Source: Erwinia tasmaniensis Et1/99
GTDB taxonomy: Bacteria > Pseudomonadota > Gammaproteobacteria > Enterobacterales > Enterobacteriaceae
Length of the DNA stretch: 64,000 bases
Direction of reading: 5' to 3'
Assembly (NCBI RefSeq): GCF_000026185.1
Contig: NC_010694.1
Coordinates: 2,728,001 to 2,792,000 of the forward strand
This document shows, in pieces, positions 34,937 through 47,993 of the stretch (positions within the stretch are counted from its first letter, which is position 1; the number at the start of each line of letters is the position of its first letter). A program made the position numbers and the translations under genes. The notes beneath the pieces were generated by a model that was not told the origin of the DNA, did not search any database, and saw only the letters and a list, made by a program, of their open reading frames with translations.

Positions 34937-35803
34937 CTAATCTGGCCGCTGGGCGATAAGCCGATCGATCATCCACTGCCCTGCCGGGCCGGGAGGTGAG
35001 CGGCGCGAGCTGACCACATCAACCTGTATATTCTGCGGCCAGCCCACCAACGGCAGTTCACGCAACAGCTGGTGACCAAACTGCCTGGTGAGCCAGCGCG
35101 GTAATATACTCCAGCCGAAACCCTGCTCGGCCATCTCCAGCAACAGCAGATAGGAGGATGCCAACCAGACTTTTCCGGCAGGTATCGGCATCCGCTCCAC
35201 CCAGTTATTCAGCCGCAGTTCGCGCACCTTGCTCAATTCTGCCTCCGTTATCTGTGCCTGGCGCGCCAGCGGATGATCCTGATGCAGATAAATCGCCATT
35301 TCCGCTCCGACCTGCAGACGCTGTACGTTCACGTCGGGCGGATAGTGCTGTTGCGCGCGCAGTACGCCGATATGCGCCCGGCCACTTTGTAGCAGATCGA
35401 TCACATCTTCGTTTTCCGCAATCATGCACTCAAACTCAATATCGGGGTAGCGGCTGGCAAAACGTTGCAGCAGCAGTGCATGGTAGTCTGCCTGCCAGAA
35501 ATCGGTGGTCGCCAGCCGCAAACAGGGTTCCACCTCCCCCGCCAGACGCACCGCCAGACTGTCCAGCTGCGCCGAAGCGCCAAGGATCTCCTTCACCTGC
35601 ACCAGCGCACGCTGACCGTTTTCGGTCAGTACCGGGCTTCGGGCAGTGCGGTCAAACAGCATAAACCCCAGATCGCTTTCAAGGTTTGCAACAGCGGTGC
35701 TGATGGTCGACTGGCTTTTGCGCAGCGCGCGCGCCGCAGCGGAAAATGAACCACTTTCCACGGTCTGCACAAAGGCCTCCAGTGATTCCGGTGAATAACG
35801 CAC
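34937..35803 (-). CDS. LysR-type regulator next to an efflux gene
   Basis: 288 residues from GTG 35803. Helix-turn-helix of the LysR type (LEAFVQTVESGSFSAAARAL, then KSQSTISTAVANLE), then an effector domain from about 90. Divergently placed to the PACE gene 88 bases away, which it probably controls. The inducer is unknown. Confidence 0.88.
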   Translation of the reverse strand: MRYSPESLEAFVQTVESGSFSAAARALRKSQSTISTAVANLESDLGFMLFDRTARSPVLTENGQRALVQVKEILGASAQLDSLAVRLAGEVEPCLRLATTDFWQADYHALLLQRFASRYPDIEFECMIAENEDVIDLLQSGRAHIGVLRAQQHYPPDVNVQRLQVGAEMAIYLHQDHPLARQAQITEAELSKVRELRLNNWVERMPIPAGKVWLASSYLLLLEMAEQGFGWSILPRWLTRQFGHQLLRELPLVGWPQNIQVDVVSSRRSPPGPAGQWMIDRLIAQRPD

Positions 35804-35891
35804 TGATATATCGCTTTTGTCGATGGGTTATCATTTTATCTTAGCAAATAAAACGAGGAGAGTAGCGCTCATCATTGATTAAGGAGGACAT

Positions 35892-36341
35892 ATGTCTGGT
35901 CGTACGCTGAAAGAGCGGTTTTATCATGCCGCCGGCTTTGAATTGATGGCTATTCTGCTGGTATCACCGCTGGCGGCCTGGGCAATGGATAAACCGCTGT
36001 TCCAGATGGGCGCACTGGCGATTGTACTGTCGACGGTCGCGATGATCTGGAACATGGTTTATAACGCGGGTTTTGATCGACTTTGGCCTCGTGGCAAGGT
36101 GAAACGCGGTGTGATGTTGCGTGTACTGCATGCGCTGGGTTTTGAGGGGGGCTTTATTGCTATCGGTCTGCCGATCGCGGCGTGGATGCTGGGCGTCACT
36201 CTGTGGCAGGCGTTTCTGGTGGAGGTGGTCTTCTTCCTGTTTTTCCTACCGTATACGATTTTTTATAACTGGATATATGACAAGGTTCGTGATCGCCTGA
36301 TGCCGTCATCCCGCAAACCCGCGCTGAACAGGCTGGATTAA
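35892..36341 (+). CDS. PACE-family multidrug/biocide efflux protein
   Basis: 149 residues with two tandem BTP repeats and four membrane spans. Conserved PACE residues are visible: the RxxHAxxFE block in each repeat (ERFYHAAGFELM near 12 and RVLHALGFEGGF near 78), and the WN..YN motif (MIWNMVYNAGFDRLWP). The Glu in HAAGFE is the coupling residue in AceI. A very strong ribosome site (AAGGAGG) precedes the start. Likely substrates are chlorhexidine-like or polyamine-like amines. Confidence 0.92.
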   Translation: MSGRTLKERFYHAAGFELMAILLVSPLAAWAMDKPLFQMGALAIVLSTVAMIWNMVYNAGFDRLWPRGKVKRGVMLRVLHALGFEGGFIAIGLPIAAWMLGVTLWQAFLVEVVFFLFFLPYTIFYNWIYDKVRDRLMPSSRKPALNRLD

Positions 36342-36384
36342 CGCGCGCGGTGGAGATAACCCACAATCAATCACATTTCCCTGA

Positions 36385-36411
36385 GGCGGCCTGCTTAACG
36401 GCCAGGCCGCC
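36385..36411. terminator. Bidirectional terminator between the PACE gene and ushA
   Basis: GGCGGCCTG and CAGGCCGCC are perfect 9-bp arms. An outer CCTGA/TCAGG pair can lengthen the stem. It lies between convergent genes. Confidence 0.7.
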
Positions 36412-36426
36412 CTTTCAGGGACGGAA

Positions 36427-38130
36427 CTAAGGCTTTACCGCCTCCGCACTATCGCCTGCCGCTGCATTGAGAGCCTTCTTCAGATAAACAATTTCCCCGT
36501 CAGGCTGATAGCTGGCCGCATCAAGGGGAGAATGGCTCTGAATGTACTGTTTCAATACTTCAGCATCGACAAATCCGCTGTTCACGTAGCTGGGCAGGTT
36601 ATCCACCTGCGGATAGCCGTCGCCGCCCGTGGCGTTGAAACTCAACATCGCGATACGGTAGGTTTTATCCGCTGACAGCGGCTTACCGTCGATCTTGATA
36701 TCACTCACCCCGGAACCATCGGCGACCAGGCTAATGCCGGAGAACTGTGCGTAGGCACCGGAATCCACCTGCTTGTTGGCGACGACCGCAAGATATTTCT
36801 CGACCTCACTGCCCTTCATGTCAACCCAGGCCAGGGTATTACCAAATGGCTGCACCTTCAATACGTCTTTATAGGTGATAGTACCGGCTTCAATCGAATC
36901 ACGTACCCCACCACCGCTCATCAGCGCAAAATCAGCCCCAGCACGTTCTTTCAGGCCGGCAAGGATCAGGCGGGACATATTCGTCTGCACAAAACGGACC
37001 TTGTTGCGGTCGCCTTCAAGATGACCGTTGACGCTGCCAATTTTCACTCCCAGCTGGGCCTGCCCCTTTTGCTGGAACGGCGTCAGTAGCTTCTGCACCC
37101 CTGGGTGTTTAGGTATTTCCGCCGTGTAGTTCACCCAACTGGTGCTACCGTCAGCATTTTTTACTTTGTGCTTCAGATTGATCGGCACCAGCTGATAGTT
37201 AACCAGCGTCAGTTTGCCATTACGGAAGGTAAAGTCAGCCCGGCCAATATATTTGCCCCACTCATGGGCCTGTACGATCCAGGTGCCGTTCTGGCGATCC
37301 GGCGTGCAGGGGCTACCCGGCACATAATCTGCCTGTTTCAGGTTTTCTTTGGCCATACAAACCGGGTCCTGTGAATGACCTCCGACGATCATATCCAGAT
37401 AGCCTGCGGGCAGTTCCCGTGCCATCTCGACATCGCCCGGTGCGTTAGATCCGTGCTGCCCGTTGTCATAGTGCCCCATATGCGTTGCCGCGATGATCAC
37501 GTCGGGTTTTTCATTTGCACGCAGCTCTTCGACTACCGCTTTGGCTTCCGTTGCGGGTTTATGGAACTGGATATCGGTGAAGTATTCCGGGTTACCGATC
37601 CGTGCCGTATCGTCGGTGGTCAGGCCGATAACGGCAATCTTCAGGCCCACACGGTTAAACAACGCGTAGGGCTGGAACAGACGTTTTCCGGTGCTTTTCT
37701 GGTAGATGTTGGCCGAAAGCAGGGGGAACTTTGCCCATTTTTGCTGCTGGCGCAGCACCGGAAGCGGGTTATCAAACTCATGATTGCCGATCGCCATCGC
37801 ATCGTAGCCAATCATATTCATTGCGCGAAAATCCGGTTCAGCATCCTGCAAATCGGACTCCGGTACGCCGGTATTGATATCGCCACCGGAGAGGATCAGC
37901 GTTGCGCCGCCGTGGGCCTGCACCTCGTAACGGATCTGGTCCATCATGGTTTTCTGTGCTGCCAGGCCATATTCATCATGCTCGTTTGGCCAGAAGCGTC
38001 CGTGGTGATCGTTGGTATGCAGCACGGTAAATTTGTAGGTTCGGTCTTTTTCCCAAGCCTGAGCCATCAGCGGTACGCTTAATAATGCGACCGTCATGAC
38101 GCCGGCAAGACTTCTTTTGAAAATTGCCAC
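36427..38130 (-). CDS. ushA: Periplasmic UDP-sugar hydrolase / 5'-nucleotidase UshA
   Basis: 567 residues from GTG 38130, after AAGGAGAAG; the frame runs on upstream to 38274 without a ribosome site. A signal peptide ends at AQAW. Metallophosphatase motifs are HTNDHHGRFW, GGDINTG, GNHEFDNP and GGHSQDP. The C-terminal domain (about 375-540) binds the nucleoside, with the AMLSFNATGGDGYP block. It degrades UDP-glucose and nucleotides in the periplasm for uptake. It is divergent from fsr. Confidence 0.96.
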   Translation of the reverse strand: MAIFKRSLAGVMTVALLSVPLMAQAWEKDRTYKFTVLHTNDHHGRFWPNEHDEYGLAAQKTMMDQIRYEVQAHGGATLILSGGDINTGVPESDLQDAEPDFRAMNMIGYDAMAIGNHEFDNPLPVLRQQQKWAKFPLLSANIYQKSTGKRLFQPYALFNRVGLKIAVIGLTTDDTARIGNPEYFTDIQFHKPATEAKAVVEELRANEKPDVIIAATHMGHYDNGQHGSNAPGDVEMARELPAGYLDMIVGGHSQDPVCMAKENLKQADYVPGSPCTPDRQNGTWIVQAHEWGKYIGRADFTFRNGKLTLVNYQLVPINLKHKVKNADGSTSWVNYTAEIPKHPGVQKLLTPFQQKGQAQLGVKIGSVNGHLEGDRNKVRFVQTNMSRLILAGLKERAGADFALMSGGGVRDSIEAGTITYKDVLKVQPFGNTLAWVDMKGSEVEKYLAVVANKQVDSGAYAQFSGISLVADGSGVSDIKIDGKPLSADKTYRIAMLSFNATGGDGYPQVDNLPSYVNSGFVDAEVLKQYIQSHSPLDAASYQPDGEIVYLKKALNAAAGDSAEAVKP

Positions 38131-38300
38131 TCGCTTCTCCTTGTTAAATCCCCAGAATGTGAAAATTGAGTTGTTTTTTATGATGCCCGGCAGATTATGC
38201 CGCAGGAACACTACTAAAAGGTCATCGCTCTGACTTATATTGTTGTAAACGGGTGGATCACTGGCGCTCAACAACGATAATTCAATGACAGGATACGATA

Positions 38301-39500
38301 ATGACAGGCGTCAATACGGCCCTCCGACCCGATCTTCCGGTGAAACGTACCGCTTTTGGCGTGCTCAGCGCAATAAGTGTGGCTCACCTGCTAAACGATA
38401 TGATTCAGTCGCTTATTCTCGCAATTTACCCCCTGCTGAGGGAAGATTTTTCACTTAGCTTCGTGCAGATTGGCCTGATCACCCTGACTTATCAACTCAC
38501 GGCCTCACTCCTTCAGCCGCTGATCGGTCATTTTACCGACAAACACCCGCAGCCGTGGTCGCTGCCCGTTGGGATGGGCTTTACGCTCTGCGGCGTGATA
38601 CTGATGGCCCTCGCCAGCCATTATGCGATGATTTTGCTGGCGGCCGCCCTTGTTGGAACGGGTTCCTCGGTGTTCCACCCGGAATCCTCGCGGGTTGCTC
38701 GTATGGCCTCCGGCGGGCGTCATGGCCTGGCGCAATCCCTGTTTCAGGTTGGCGGCAATCTGGGCAGCTCCTTCGGGCCCCTGCTGGCGGCGCTGATTAT
38801 CGCGCCGTACGGTCGCGGTAACCTTGCCTGGTTCTCACTGGCGGCGCTGCTGGCTATTGTGGTGCTACTGCAAATTGGTCGCTGGTATCAAACGCAGCAT
38901 GTGACGGCCAAACACCGTGCGCCGGCAGTCAGCCACGCGCTACCACGCCGTCAGGTGGTGTGCGCGATGACTCTTTTGCTGGTGCTGGTTTTCTCAAAAT
39001 ACTTTTATCTCACCAGCCTGAGCAGCTTCTACACCTTCTATTTGATGCATAAATTTGGCCTTTCGGTGCAAAATGCCCAGCTGCATTTGTTTGTCTTTCT
39101 GTTTGCCGTGGCGGCCGGAACCATCATTGGCGGCCCGGTTGGCGATAAAATAGGTCGTAAACGGGTGATTTGGGTATCCATTCTCGGCGTGGCACCCTTT
39201 ACCCTGCTGCTGCCTTACGCCAATTTGTGGTGGACGGGCGTTCTGTCGGTAGTGATTGGCGTTGTGCTGGCCTCCGCTTTTTCCGCCATATTGGTCTATG
39301 CACAGGAGCTGATGCCAGGTCGTATCGGTTTGGTTTCCGGCCTGTTTTTCGGTTTTTCTTTCGGAATGGGGGGGTTAGGCGCTGCCCTACTCGGCATAGT
39401 GGCCGATCGCTACAGTATTGAGCTTGTCTATCAAATCTGTGCTTACCTCCCTCTTCTTGGCATACTCGCGGCTTTCCTGCCCGATAACCGTCATAAATAG
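38301..39500 (+). CDS. fsr: MFS efflux protein Fsr (fosmidomycin resistance)
   Basis: 399 residues with twelve membrane spans. The MFS signature loop DKIGRKRVIW lies between spans 8 and 9, and the first cytosolic loop includes GHFTDKHPQP. Spacing and order after ushA match E. coli. It can export fosmidomycin and perhaps other small anions; the natural substrate is unknown. Confidence 0.94.
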   Translation: MTGVNTALRPDLPVKRTAFGVLSAISVAHLLNDMIQSLILAIYPLLREDFSLSFVQIGLITLTYQLTASLLQPLIGHFTDKHPQPWSLPVGMGFTLCGVILMALASHYAMILLAAALVGTGSSVFHPESSRVARMASGGRHGLAQSLFQVGGNLGSSFGPLLAALIIAPYGRGNLAWFSLAALLAIVVLLQIGRWYQTQHVTAKHRAPAVSHALPRRQVVCAMTLLLVLVFSKYFYLTSLSSFYTFYLMHKFGLSVQNAQLHLFVFLFAVAAGTIIGGPVGDKIGRKRVIWVSILGVAPFTLLLPYANLWWTGVLSVVIGVVLASAFSAILVYAQELMPGRIGLVSGLFFGFSFGMGGLGAALLGIVADRYSIELVYQICAYLPLLGILAAFLPDNRHK

Positions 39501-39789
39501 CATTATCCAGGGGCTGATGAATGAAATTAGTATGGGGAATTCCTCTTGAGGCATCTGCCCTTACTAATGATAAGTGGTTAAAATCACACTCTGTGATGAC
39601 TTTATCTGAATAATTAATGTTTTTTGCGCTTATCACCAATAATGACAAGCGCCGTATTGCAATATGCCATACACTTATAAGAGACCATCAGGCTTATTTT
39701 ACCTTTCGTCTGACTCGGGGCGCAGGGAAACGGCAGCCCTTGCCTGACGCACCCGAAGTATGACGAGTATGCAGATAAAGGAGACAAGC

Positions 39790-41472
39790 ATGCACCACAC
39801 CACACCGCTTATCACCACCATTGTGGGAGGCTTAGTTCTTGCCTTCCTTTTTGGTATGCTGGCAAACCGCCTGCGCATCTCTCCTCTGGTCGGCTATCTG
39901 CTGGCCGGCGTGCTGGCCGGGCCGTTTACTCCCGGCTTTGTTGCTGATACCAATCTGGCACCCGAACTGGCCGAGCTGGGCGTGATCCTGCTGATGTTCG
40001 GGGTCGGTCTGCACTTCTCGCTGAAAGATCTGATGGCCGTTAAATCGATCGCTATCCCCGGAGCCGTGGTGCAGATCGCCGCCGCTACGCTGCTTGGGAT
40101 GGGGCTGTCGTGGGCGCTGGGATGGCCTCCCATGACTGGCCTGGTGTTCGGGCTCTGCCTCTCAACCGCCAGTACCGTGGTGCTACTGCGTGCGTTAGAA
40201 GAGCGACAGCTAATAGACAGCAAACGTGGGCAGATCGCTATCGGCTGGCTGATTGTTGAAGATTTGGTGATGGTGCTGGCGCTGGTACTGCTGCCTGCCG
40301 TGGCCGGGCTGTTTGAAGAGGGAAATGCCAGCGTAACGATGGTCCTGTTCGACCTGCTGATCACTATCGGTAAAGTGGTGGCCTTTATGGTGCTGATGAT
40401 GGTCGTGGGCCGACGCGTCGTACCGTGGATCCTCGCCCGAAGCGCGGCGACCGGCTCTCGCGAGCTGTTTACTCTGTCGGTGCTGGCGCTGGCGCTGGGC
40501 ATTGCCTTTGGCGCGGTCGAGTTCTTTGACGTTTCCTTCGCGCTGGGCGCTTTCTTTGCCGGCATGGTGCTCAACGAGTCGGAGTTAAGTCATCGTGCCG
40601 CACACGATACGCTTCCGCTACGTGACGCCTTCGCGGTGCTGTTCTTTGTGTCGGTGGGAATGCTGTTTGACCCGATGATCCTTATCCAACAGCCGCTGGC
40701 GGTGCTGGGCGCGCTGGCAATCATCGTGCTGGGTAAATCGCTGGTTGCACTGCTGCTGGTGCGCTTGTGCGGGCACTCTAACCGCACCGCGCTGACCATC
40801 TCCGTCAGTCTGGCGCAGATCGGCGAATTTGCTTTTATCCTCGCCGGGCTGGGAATTTCGCTGAACCTTCTGCCAGAGAGTGGGCGTAATCTGGTGCTGG
40901 CCGGGGCCATTCTGTCGATTATGCTTAATCCTATTCTTTTTGCCCTGCTGGAACGCTACCTGGTTAAAACGGAAAGCCTCGAAGAGCAGACCACGAAAGA
41001 GACAGAAGAAGATGAGAAACAAATCCCCGTCGATCTCTGTAATCATGCGATTATCGTCGGCTTTGGCCGTGTTGGCAGCCTGCTGGGCAGCCGCCTGATG
41101 GCAGCCGGCATTCCTGTGGTGGTGGTGGAGAACAGCCGTGCGCGGGTAGAAGCCTTGCGCGAACGCGGTATCCCGGCGGTACTTGGTAACGCGGTGCTCG
41201 GCGATATCATGGACCTGGCGCGTCTTGATTGCGCCCGCTGGCTGCTGATGACCATCCCCAACGGCTACGAATCCGGTGAAATCGTCACCGCCGCGCGTGA
41301 AAAACGGCCCAATATTGAAATCATTGCCCGTGCCCATTATGACGATGAGGTGACCTACATCGAGGAACGCGGTGCGGATCGCGTGGTGATGGGTGAACGC
41401 GAGATTGCCAACAGCATGCTGAATATAATGCTGCCGCTACCGGACGAAAAACCGGATACCTGTCCAGTCTAA
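39790..41472 (+). CDS. ybaL: CPA2-type cation/proton antiporter YbaL (KefB-like)
   Basis: 560 residues from ATG 39790, after AAGGAGACAAGC. About twelve membrane spans (6-385) are followed by a charged linker (EEQTTKETEEDEKQI) and a C-terminal TrkA-N domain from 415 with the nucleotide motif IVGFGRVGSLLGSRL. Regulated K+/H+ exchange is likely. The upstream 289-base spacer to fsr has no gene. Confidence 0.95.
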   Translation: MHHTTPLITTIVGGLVLAFLFGMLANRLRISPLVGYLLAGVLAGPFTPGFVADTNLAPELAELGVILLMFGVGLHFSLKDLMAVKSIAIPGAVVQIAAATLLGMGLSWALGWPPMTGLVFGLCLSTASTVVLLRALEERQLIDSKRGQIAIGWLIVEDLVMVLALVLLPAVAGLFEEGNASVTMVLFDLLITIGKVVAFMVLMMVVGRRVVPWILARSAATGSRELFTLSVLALALGIAFGAVEFFDVSFALGAFFAGMVLNESELSHRAAHDTLPLRDAFAVLFFVSVGMLFDPMILIQQPLAVLGALAIIVLGKSLVALLLVRLCGHSNRTALTISVSLAQIGEFAFILAGLGISLNLLPESGRNLVLAGAILSIMLNPILFALLERYLVKTESLEEQTTKETEEDEKQIPVDLCNHAIIVGFGRVGSLLGSRLMAAGIPVVVVENSRARVEALRERGIPAVLGNAVLGDIMDLARLDCARWLLMTIPNGYESGEIVTAAREKRPNIEIIARAHYDDEVTYIEERGADRVVMGEREIANSMLNIMLPLPDEKPDTCPV

Positions 41473-41652
41473 TCTGGCCTGATGCGATAAGGGGCTGAAT
41501 GCTAAACCGACCAGCCCCATTCAATACCGTTCAGATTTAACGTGATCACGCCTTTCCTCCTTCTTTTTTTCACGAAAAAAGGACGAGTTCTTTTCCGGCT
41601 AAAAGGGTGATGCACAGGAAACGGTTAATTATCCTGTACATCCAGATAAAAT

Positions 41653-42957
41653 TTAGCGTTCCCAGTACGACTCTTCGAGGCTATCTTCACGCTCAGGCAG
41701 GCCACGCGTCAGACGCGGAGAGTGCTGGTTCAGCACCTGATAACTGACGCGGTTTGCGTACTTGCATACCTGTGCCAGTGAAGAATAGGTCAGATAACTC
41801 CGCGCATGTTTACTGGAATTAGGGACGTTGGCACGATGGAAGTTATTGGCGGTAATATCGTGTAACAGCGCCGCCAGCGCACCATCGCCAGCCCCATTGG
41901 TGTTCATGATCTTTTCCGGCCCGCCCATATAGGGGGCAATGTGGGAAAAAATCCGCAGCGGCTGGCTACAGTCCTGATAGCGCATAGCCCGACTAAATTC
42001 ATATTGGTTAAATTCAGGGATCGCACCGGGTAACAGCGGGTGCTGGGTAACGCGCTTACCGGACTCTTCGGTAAACGCAGCCATATACAGTCCGTTGGGC
42101 CCGGCGGTACACAACACCAGGTCAACCCAGTCGAGCGCCACGTTCGCCGCCCGTAGCGGATCGCGTTCGCCGGTCAGCTCATAGGCTTCCTCTTCATTCA
42201 TCGCCACGACTGAGACATGATCGCGGATAAAATCACGCCAGAACTGCGGATTATCCGCAATCACGTGTTTAGTACCCAGCGTCAGCACGACCGGTACATT
42301 GTGCTTTTTCGCCCATTCAATCGCCCGCATGGTGGCCAGCGGCATCGGTTCGCCGGGGCTGCAACGGACCAGATAAGAGGTGAGTACCAGCGCCGAAGCA
42401 CCGGCAATCACCTCTTCCGGGATGCTTTCCGGCCGCAGCTGATTCATCATGCCCGGGCTGATGGCAAAGGTGCGTTCACCTTTTTCACTTATCAGCGTAA
42501 AGCAGCGGCCAATCGCCCCTTCAACCCCCTGTAAGTAGTTAAGGTCGGTACGGCTGGAGGTATTGCACAGATAGCGATAAGCATATCCCCCGATCTGCAC
42601 GTTATTGCACATGACGCCGAGCAGCACCGAGCGGTCATCCGCCAGTACCGAGTAGTTATGCAGGGTATTACCAATGGTGCCACCGGCAAACTGATGGGTA
42701 ATAAGATTGTCACGCTGCAGTTCGCCGTATAGCGCTTCGGCGACATCATCGGTGATGACCAATGAATGCCCGATACTCAGCCCATAGCGGTGAACAAATT
42801 CGTCATCGACCTTTGCTTCGATATCGACCAGGATCTGATCGATGCCGACGATCCAGCTTCTGGCAGCTTCATTTTCCGGCTGTACCGGTTGCAGTAGCGG
42901 GTCGCGCGCGCTGACGGGGAAATAATGTTTGGATTTACGTTGACCGGGGAATTTCAT
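41653..42957 (-). CDS. gsk: Inosine-guanosine kinase Gsk
   Basis: 434 residues from ATG 42957 (MKFPGQRKSKHYFPV), the E. coli length. Ribokinase fold with the anion-hole motif NTNGAGDGALAALLHD near 347-362 and GGTIGNTLHN near 92-101. It phosphorylates guanosine and inosine in purine salvage. The frame is open further upstream, but no ribosome site supports that. The 180 bases between ybaL and gsk hold no gene. Confidence 0.96.
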   Translation of the reverse strand: MKFPGQRKSKHYFPVSARDPLLQPVQPENEAARSWIVGIDQILVDIEAKVDDEFVHRYGLSIGHSLVITDDVAEALYGELQRDNLITHQFAGGTIGNTLHNYSVLADDRSVLLGVMCNNVQIGGYAYRYLCNTSSRTDLNYLQGVEGAIGRCFTLISEKGERTFAISPGMMNQLRPESIPEEVIAGASALVLTSYLVRCSPGEPMPLATMRAIEWAKKHNVPVVLTLGTKHVIADNPQFWRDFIRDHVSVVAMNEEEAYELTGERDPLRAANVALDWVDLVLCTAGPNGLYMAAFTEESGKRVTQHPLLPGAIPEFNQYEFSRAMRYQDCSQPLRIFSHIAPYMGGPEKIMNTNGAGDGALAALLHDITANNFHRANVPNSSKHARSYLTYSSLAQVCKYANRVSYQVLNQHSPRLTRGLPEREDSLEESYWER

Positions 42958-43049
42958 GATTGCGGATTGCTGGCAGAGAAACAGGGCGCAATGATAACAC
43001 AATTGCACCCTGTCAGGATTGTCTCGAAGCGGGAATGGCTCTGGGTGGA

Positions 43050-44009
43050 TCAGCGGTACTGATTCACCAGCTCAAGCATCATCGTGATGTGGGCTTCGTC
43101 GTCATTCAGCGCCGGAATATATTCAAAGCGCGTACCGCCTGCGTGCAGGAAGATTTCGCGGTTCTCTCCATCGATCTCTTCCAGAGTCTCCAGGCAGTCG
43201 GAGGCAAAACCCGGACTCATGATCTGCACATGTTTTACGCCTTTGCCCGGCAGTGATTCCATCGTTTTATCGGTGTAGGGCATCAGCCAGGGCTCACGGC
43301 CAAAGCGTGACTGGAAAGTCAACATCGCTTCATCATCACCCAGCCCCAGAGACGCTTTCAACGCTTCAAAGGTTTCATAGCAGCGCTGTGGATAATCGTC
43401 GCCTTCATCCGCAAAACGCTGCGGAATGCCGTGGAATGAGGTGACTAACAGGTCAGGCTTACCGTGCTGCGCAAATGAGCGCTCTACAGAGGCTTTTAAC
43501 GCCGCGATATAGGCCGGATGCTGCGCGTAGTCACGGATAAAATGGACCGATGGCAGGCTGCGGTAGCCGGCGAAAACCTGGGTAATGCCATCCCAAACCG
43601 CTGCGACGGTCGAGCAGGAAAATTGCGGATAGAGCGGCAGTACGATCAGCCGGGTGACCCCTTCGGCCATCAGACTATCGATAGCGCTCTTAAGGCTGGG
43701 GTTACCGTAGCTCATCCCCAGCGCAACGGGCATATCCAGCCGCGCGGCCAGAGCATTGCGCTGCCGCTGGCTGTAGACCATCAGCGGGGATCCCTCGTCC
43801 ATCCACACCGAGGCGTACAGTTTTGACACGCGCGGCGAACGAATGGGCAAAATGCCGAAATTCAGCAACGGCCACCACAGCCAGCGTGGTGCATCGACCA
43901 CTCGTTTGTCGCTGAGGAACTGTTTCAGATAACGTTTTACGGCTGAAGTGGTGGGGGCATCAGGCGTGCCTAAGTTCACCAGCAGCACGCCAGGTTTATC
44001 TTGCCTCAT
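43050..44009 (-). CDS. hemH: Ferrochelatase HemH
   Basis: 319 residues (320 in E. coli). The signature [13 protein letters not shown], with the metal-binding His near 194, and the later [15 protein letters not shown] with a conserved Glu near 264 are intact. It inserts Fe(II) into protoporphyrin IX at the inner membrane. It follows adk in the same direction, 117 bases away, with a stem-loop between. Confidence 0.97.
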   Translation of the reverse strand: MRQDKPGVLLVNLGTPDAPTTSAVKRYLKQFLSDKRVVDAPRWLWWPLLNFGILPIRSPRVSKLYASVWMDEGSPLMVYSQRQRNALAARLDMPVALGMSYGNPSLKSAIDSLMAEGVTRLIVLPLYPQFSCSTVAAVWDGITQVFAGYRSLPSVHFIRDYAQHPAYIAALKASVERSFAQHGKPDLLVTSFHGIPQRFADEGDDYPQRCYETFEALKASLGLGDDEAMLTFQSRFGREPWLMPYTDKTMESLPGKGVKHVQIMSPGFASDCLETLEEIDGENREIFLHAGGTRFEYIPALNDDEAHITMMLELVNQYR

Positions 44010-44099
44010 TGCTATTCCTTGATTGAGTGACAGGGTCAGTGATGTAAACCTGAACTATTTTAGCGGAAAAAGGCGTGGGCGGAACCAATTGCTGCAATT

Positions 44100-44120
44100 G
44101 AGCCAGGGTCGTCCTGGCTC
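44100..44120 (-). terminator. Stem-loop after adk
   Basis: GAGCCAGG and CCTGGCTC are perfect arms with a five-base loop, seven bases after the adk stop. The T-run is weak. Confidence 0.55.
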
Positions 44121-44126
44121 ACCGCA

Positions 44127-45764
<1,638 letters not shown>

Positions 45765-45768
<4 letters not shown>

Positions 45769-46640
45769 TTTTCCTCCCACAGCGCAATCAGCTTGCGTTT
45801 TACCTGCTCGGTCATATCCACCTGCTGACTGCCGTCGCCACGTACCCAGCATGACAAACGCACCGTGTTGGTATGGGGAAAATAACTGCCTCCGGCTTCC
45901 TTGACCTGCTGTTGTCGTGCGGCGCTCATTGCCGGCATGGGGAAACAGCAAAAGGGCAGATCGGGCGCGCTGACAGAACAGAGGTCCATCCCGGCCACGT
46001 CCTTTACCTCAAGCTGACGGATCTGAGCAACGTTAAACGGCTGCCAGCTCCCGCTGCGCACATTTTCCAGCGCCTCTTGCAACGGTTTATCTGAAGAGGT
46101 GGACTCTTCAAACAGGCGCAGTTCGCTGCGCATCAGCGTGCTGAAGTGTTCAGCGCGCAAAGCAATAATTGCCAATCCCACGGTCAGCGAAGCGTGTTTG
46201 TGTAAGGGGGCGACAAACACCGAACTTTTTGCGATCAGCTCCCGATGGCGATTAGTGGCAAAACTGTGAGAGGCATCAACCACGCCTTTGCCCTTGCAGT
46301 CTTGCAGGCTGTTAACTTCCCCCGTGTATGGATTAACGTGGGTAATTATCGGCACGCTGCCCGGCGCGCTGGTATGCGCTAAAGATGAGTTAAACAGCTC
46401 CGAAACGGGTTGATAATGAGCATGTTTCGCCAGACATAATGAGGTTTCCTGCTTATAAAACAGATGTGAAAGGATCACCAGGCCAACCCGTACCGACTGG
46501 ACGAAGAACAGGTCGTAATCTTGCAGTTGGTATATGCGGGTAAGCTCATCACGAAGTTCGCTCTTTAGCATATTCACTCGCTTATAATACCGGTCGCCAT
46601 GCACCTGCTGCAGCTGCGGGGAAAGTGAGGAAGCATCCAT
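45765..46640 (-). CDS. ycfC: PLP-dependent sulfur-mobilising enzyme YcfC
   Basis: 291 residues from ATG 46640, which shares one base with the ycfB stop (TGATG). It is shorter and more divergent than usual class V aminotransferases, but keeps the key pieces: [10 protein letters not shown] with D122 and H125 (cofactor ring contacts) and the likely PLP lysine K148 in [10 protein letters not shown]. In the E. amylovora pathway YcfC takes sulfur from L-cysteine and passes it to the guanine activated by YcfA. Cysteines that could carry sulfur occur at about 69 and 115 and near 231, 241 and 242. Confidence 0.87.
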
Positions 46641-47038
46641 CAGTTGATTAGCTCCTGTTGAAATAACAGTGGCATAACGTTGTTGCGGAAAATCGATCCG
46701 ACCGCAACCTCGCAGGGGGGGTGACGATAGTTCACCCATGCAATCTCTTCTATTTCATTACCTGCACGCGGCTGGCCAATAATCTCAACAAAATAGACGT
46801 GATTCTCTATTGCCTGTGCCTCAAATTCGGCGCGGCCATGAAACAGACCAAAAGGCCGGAAGCTTTTGATTTCTACACCCAGCTCCTCATCTAGCTCGCG
46901 CTTCAGACAGCTTAGATGATCCTCTCCCGGTAGGGGTTTGCCGCCTGGGGAAATAAAAATCTGGGTTCCACGCTTACGGGTCAGTAACAGCGAACGCTCA
47001 CAAATGATGATCGCGGCACATTTAACGATTGTTTTCAT
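46640..47038 (-). CDS. ycfB: Nudix hydrolase YcfB
   Basis: 132 residues from ATG 47038, after GGAGTTGAG; a start at 47056 also fits. The Nudix box is perfect: [23 protein letters not shown], matching Gx5Ex7REUxEExGU. It hydrolyses a nucleoside diphosphate-type compound. In the thioguanine pathway YcfA and YcfC make the thioamide, so YcfB may provide guanine or guard against toxic thionucleotides; its true substrate cannot be read here. Confidence 0.87.
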   Translation of the reverse strand: MKTIVKCAAIIICERSLLLTRKRGTQIFISPGGKPLPGEDHLSCLKRELDEELGVEIKSFRPFGLFHGRAEFEAQAIENHVYFVEIIGQPRAGNEIEEIAWVNYRHPPCEVAVGSIFRNNVMPLLFQQELIN

Positions 47039-47091
47039 CTCAACTCCGGGTGACATAATTCGCCGATTACGTCACGACTGTTCTATCAAAC

Positions 47092-47971
<880 letters not shown>

Positions 47972-47993
47972 GAGTTTTTATAACAGGTAACTT

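Noticed and set aside
41491..41518. Terminator after ybaL (GGGGCTG/CAGCCCC)
   Set aside because: Loop of 14 bases and no T-run; too weak to call.
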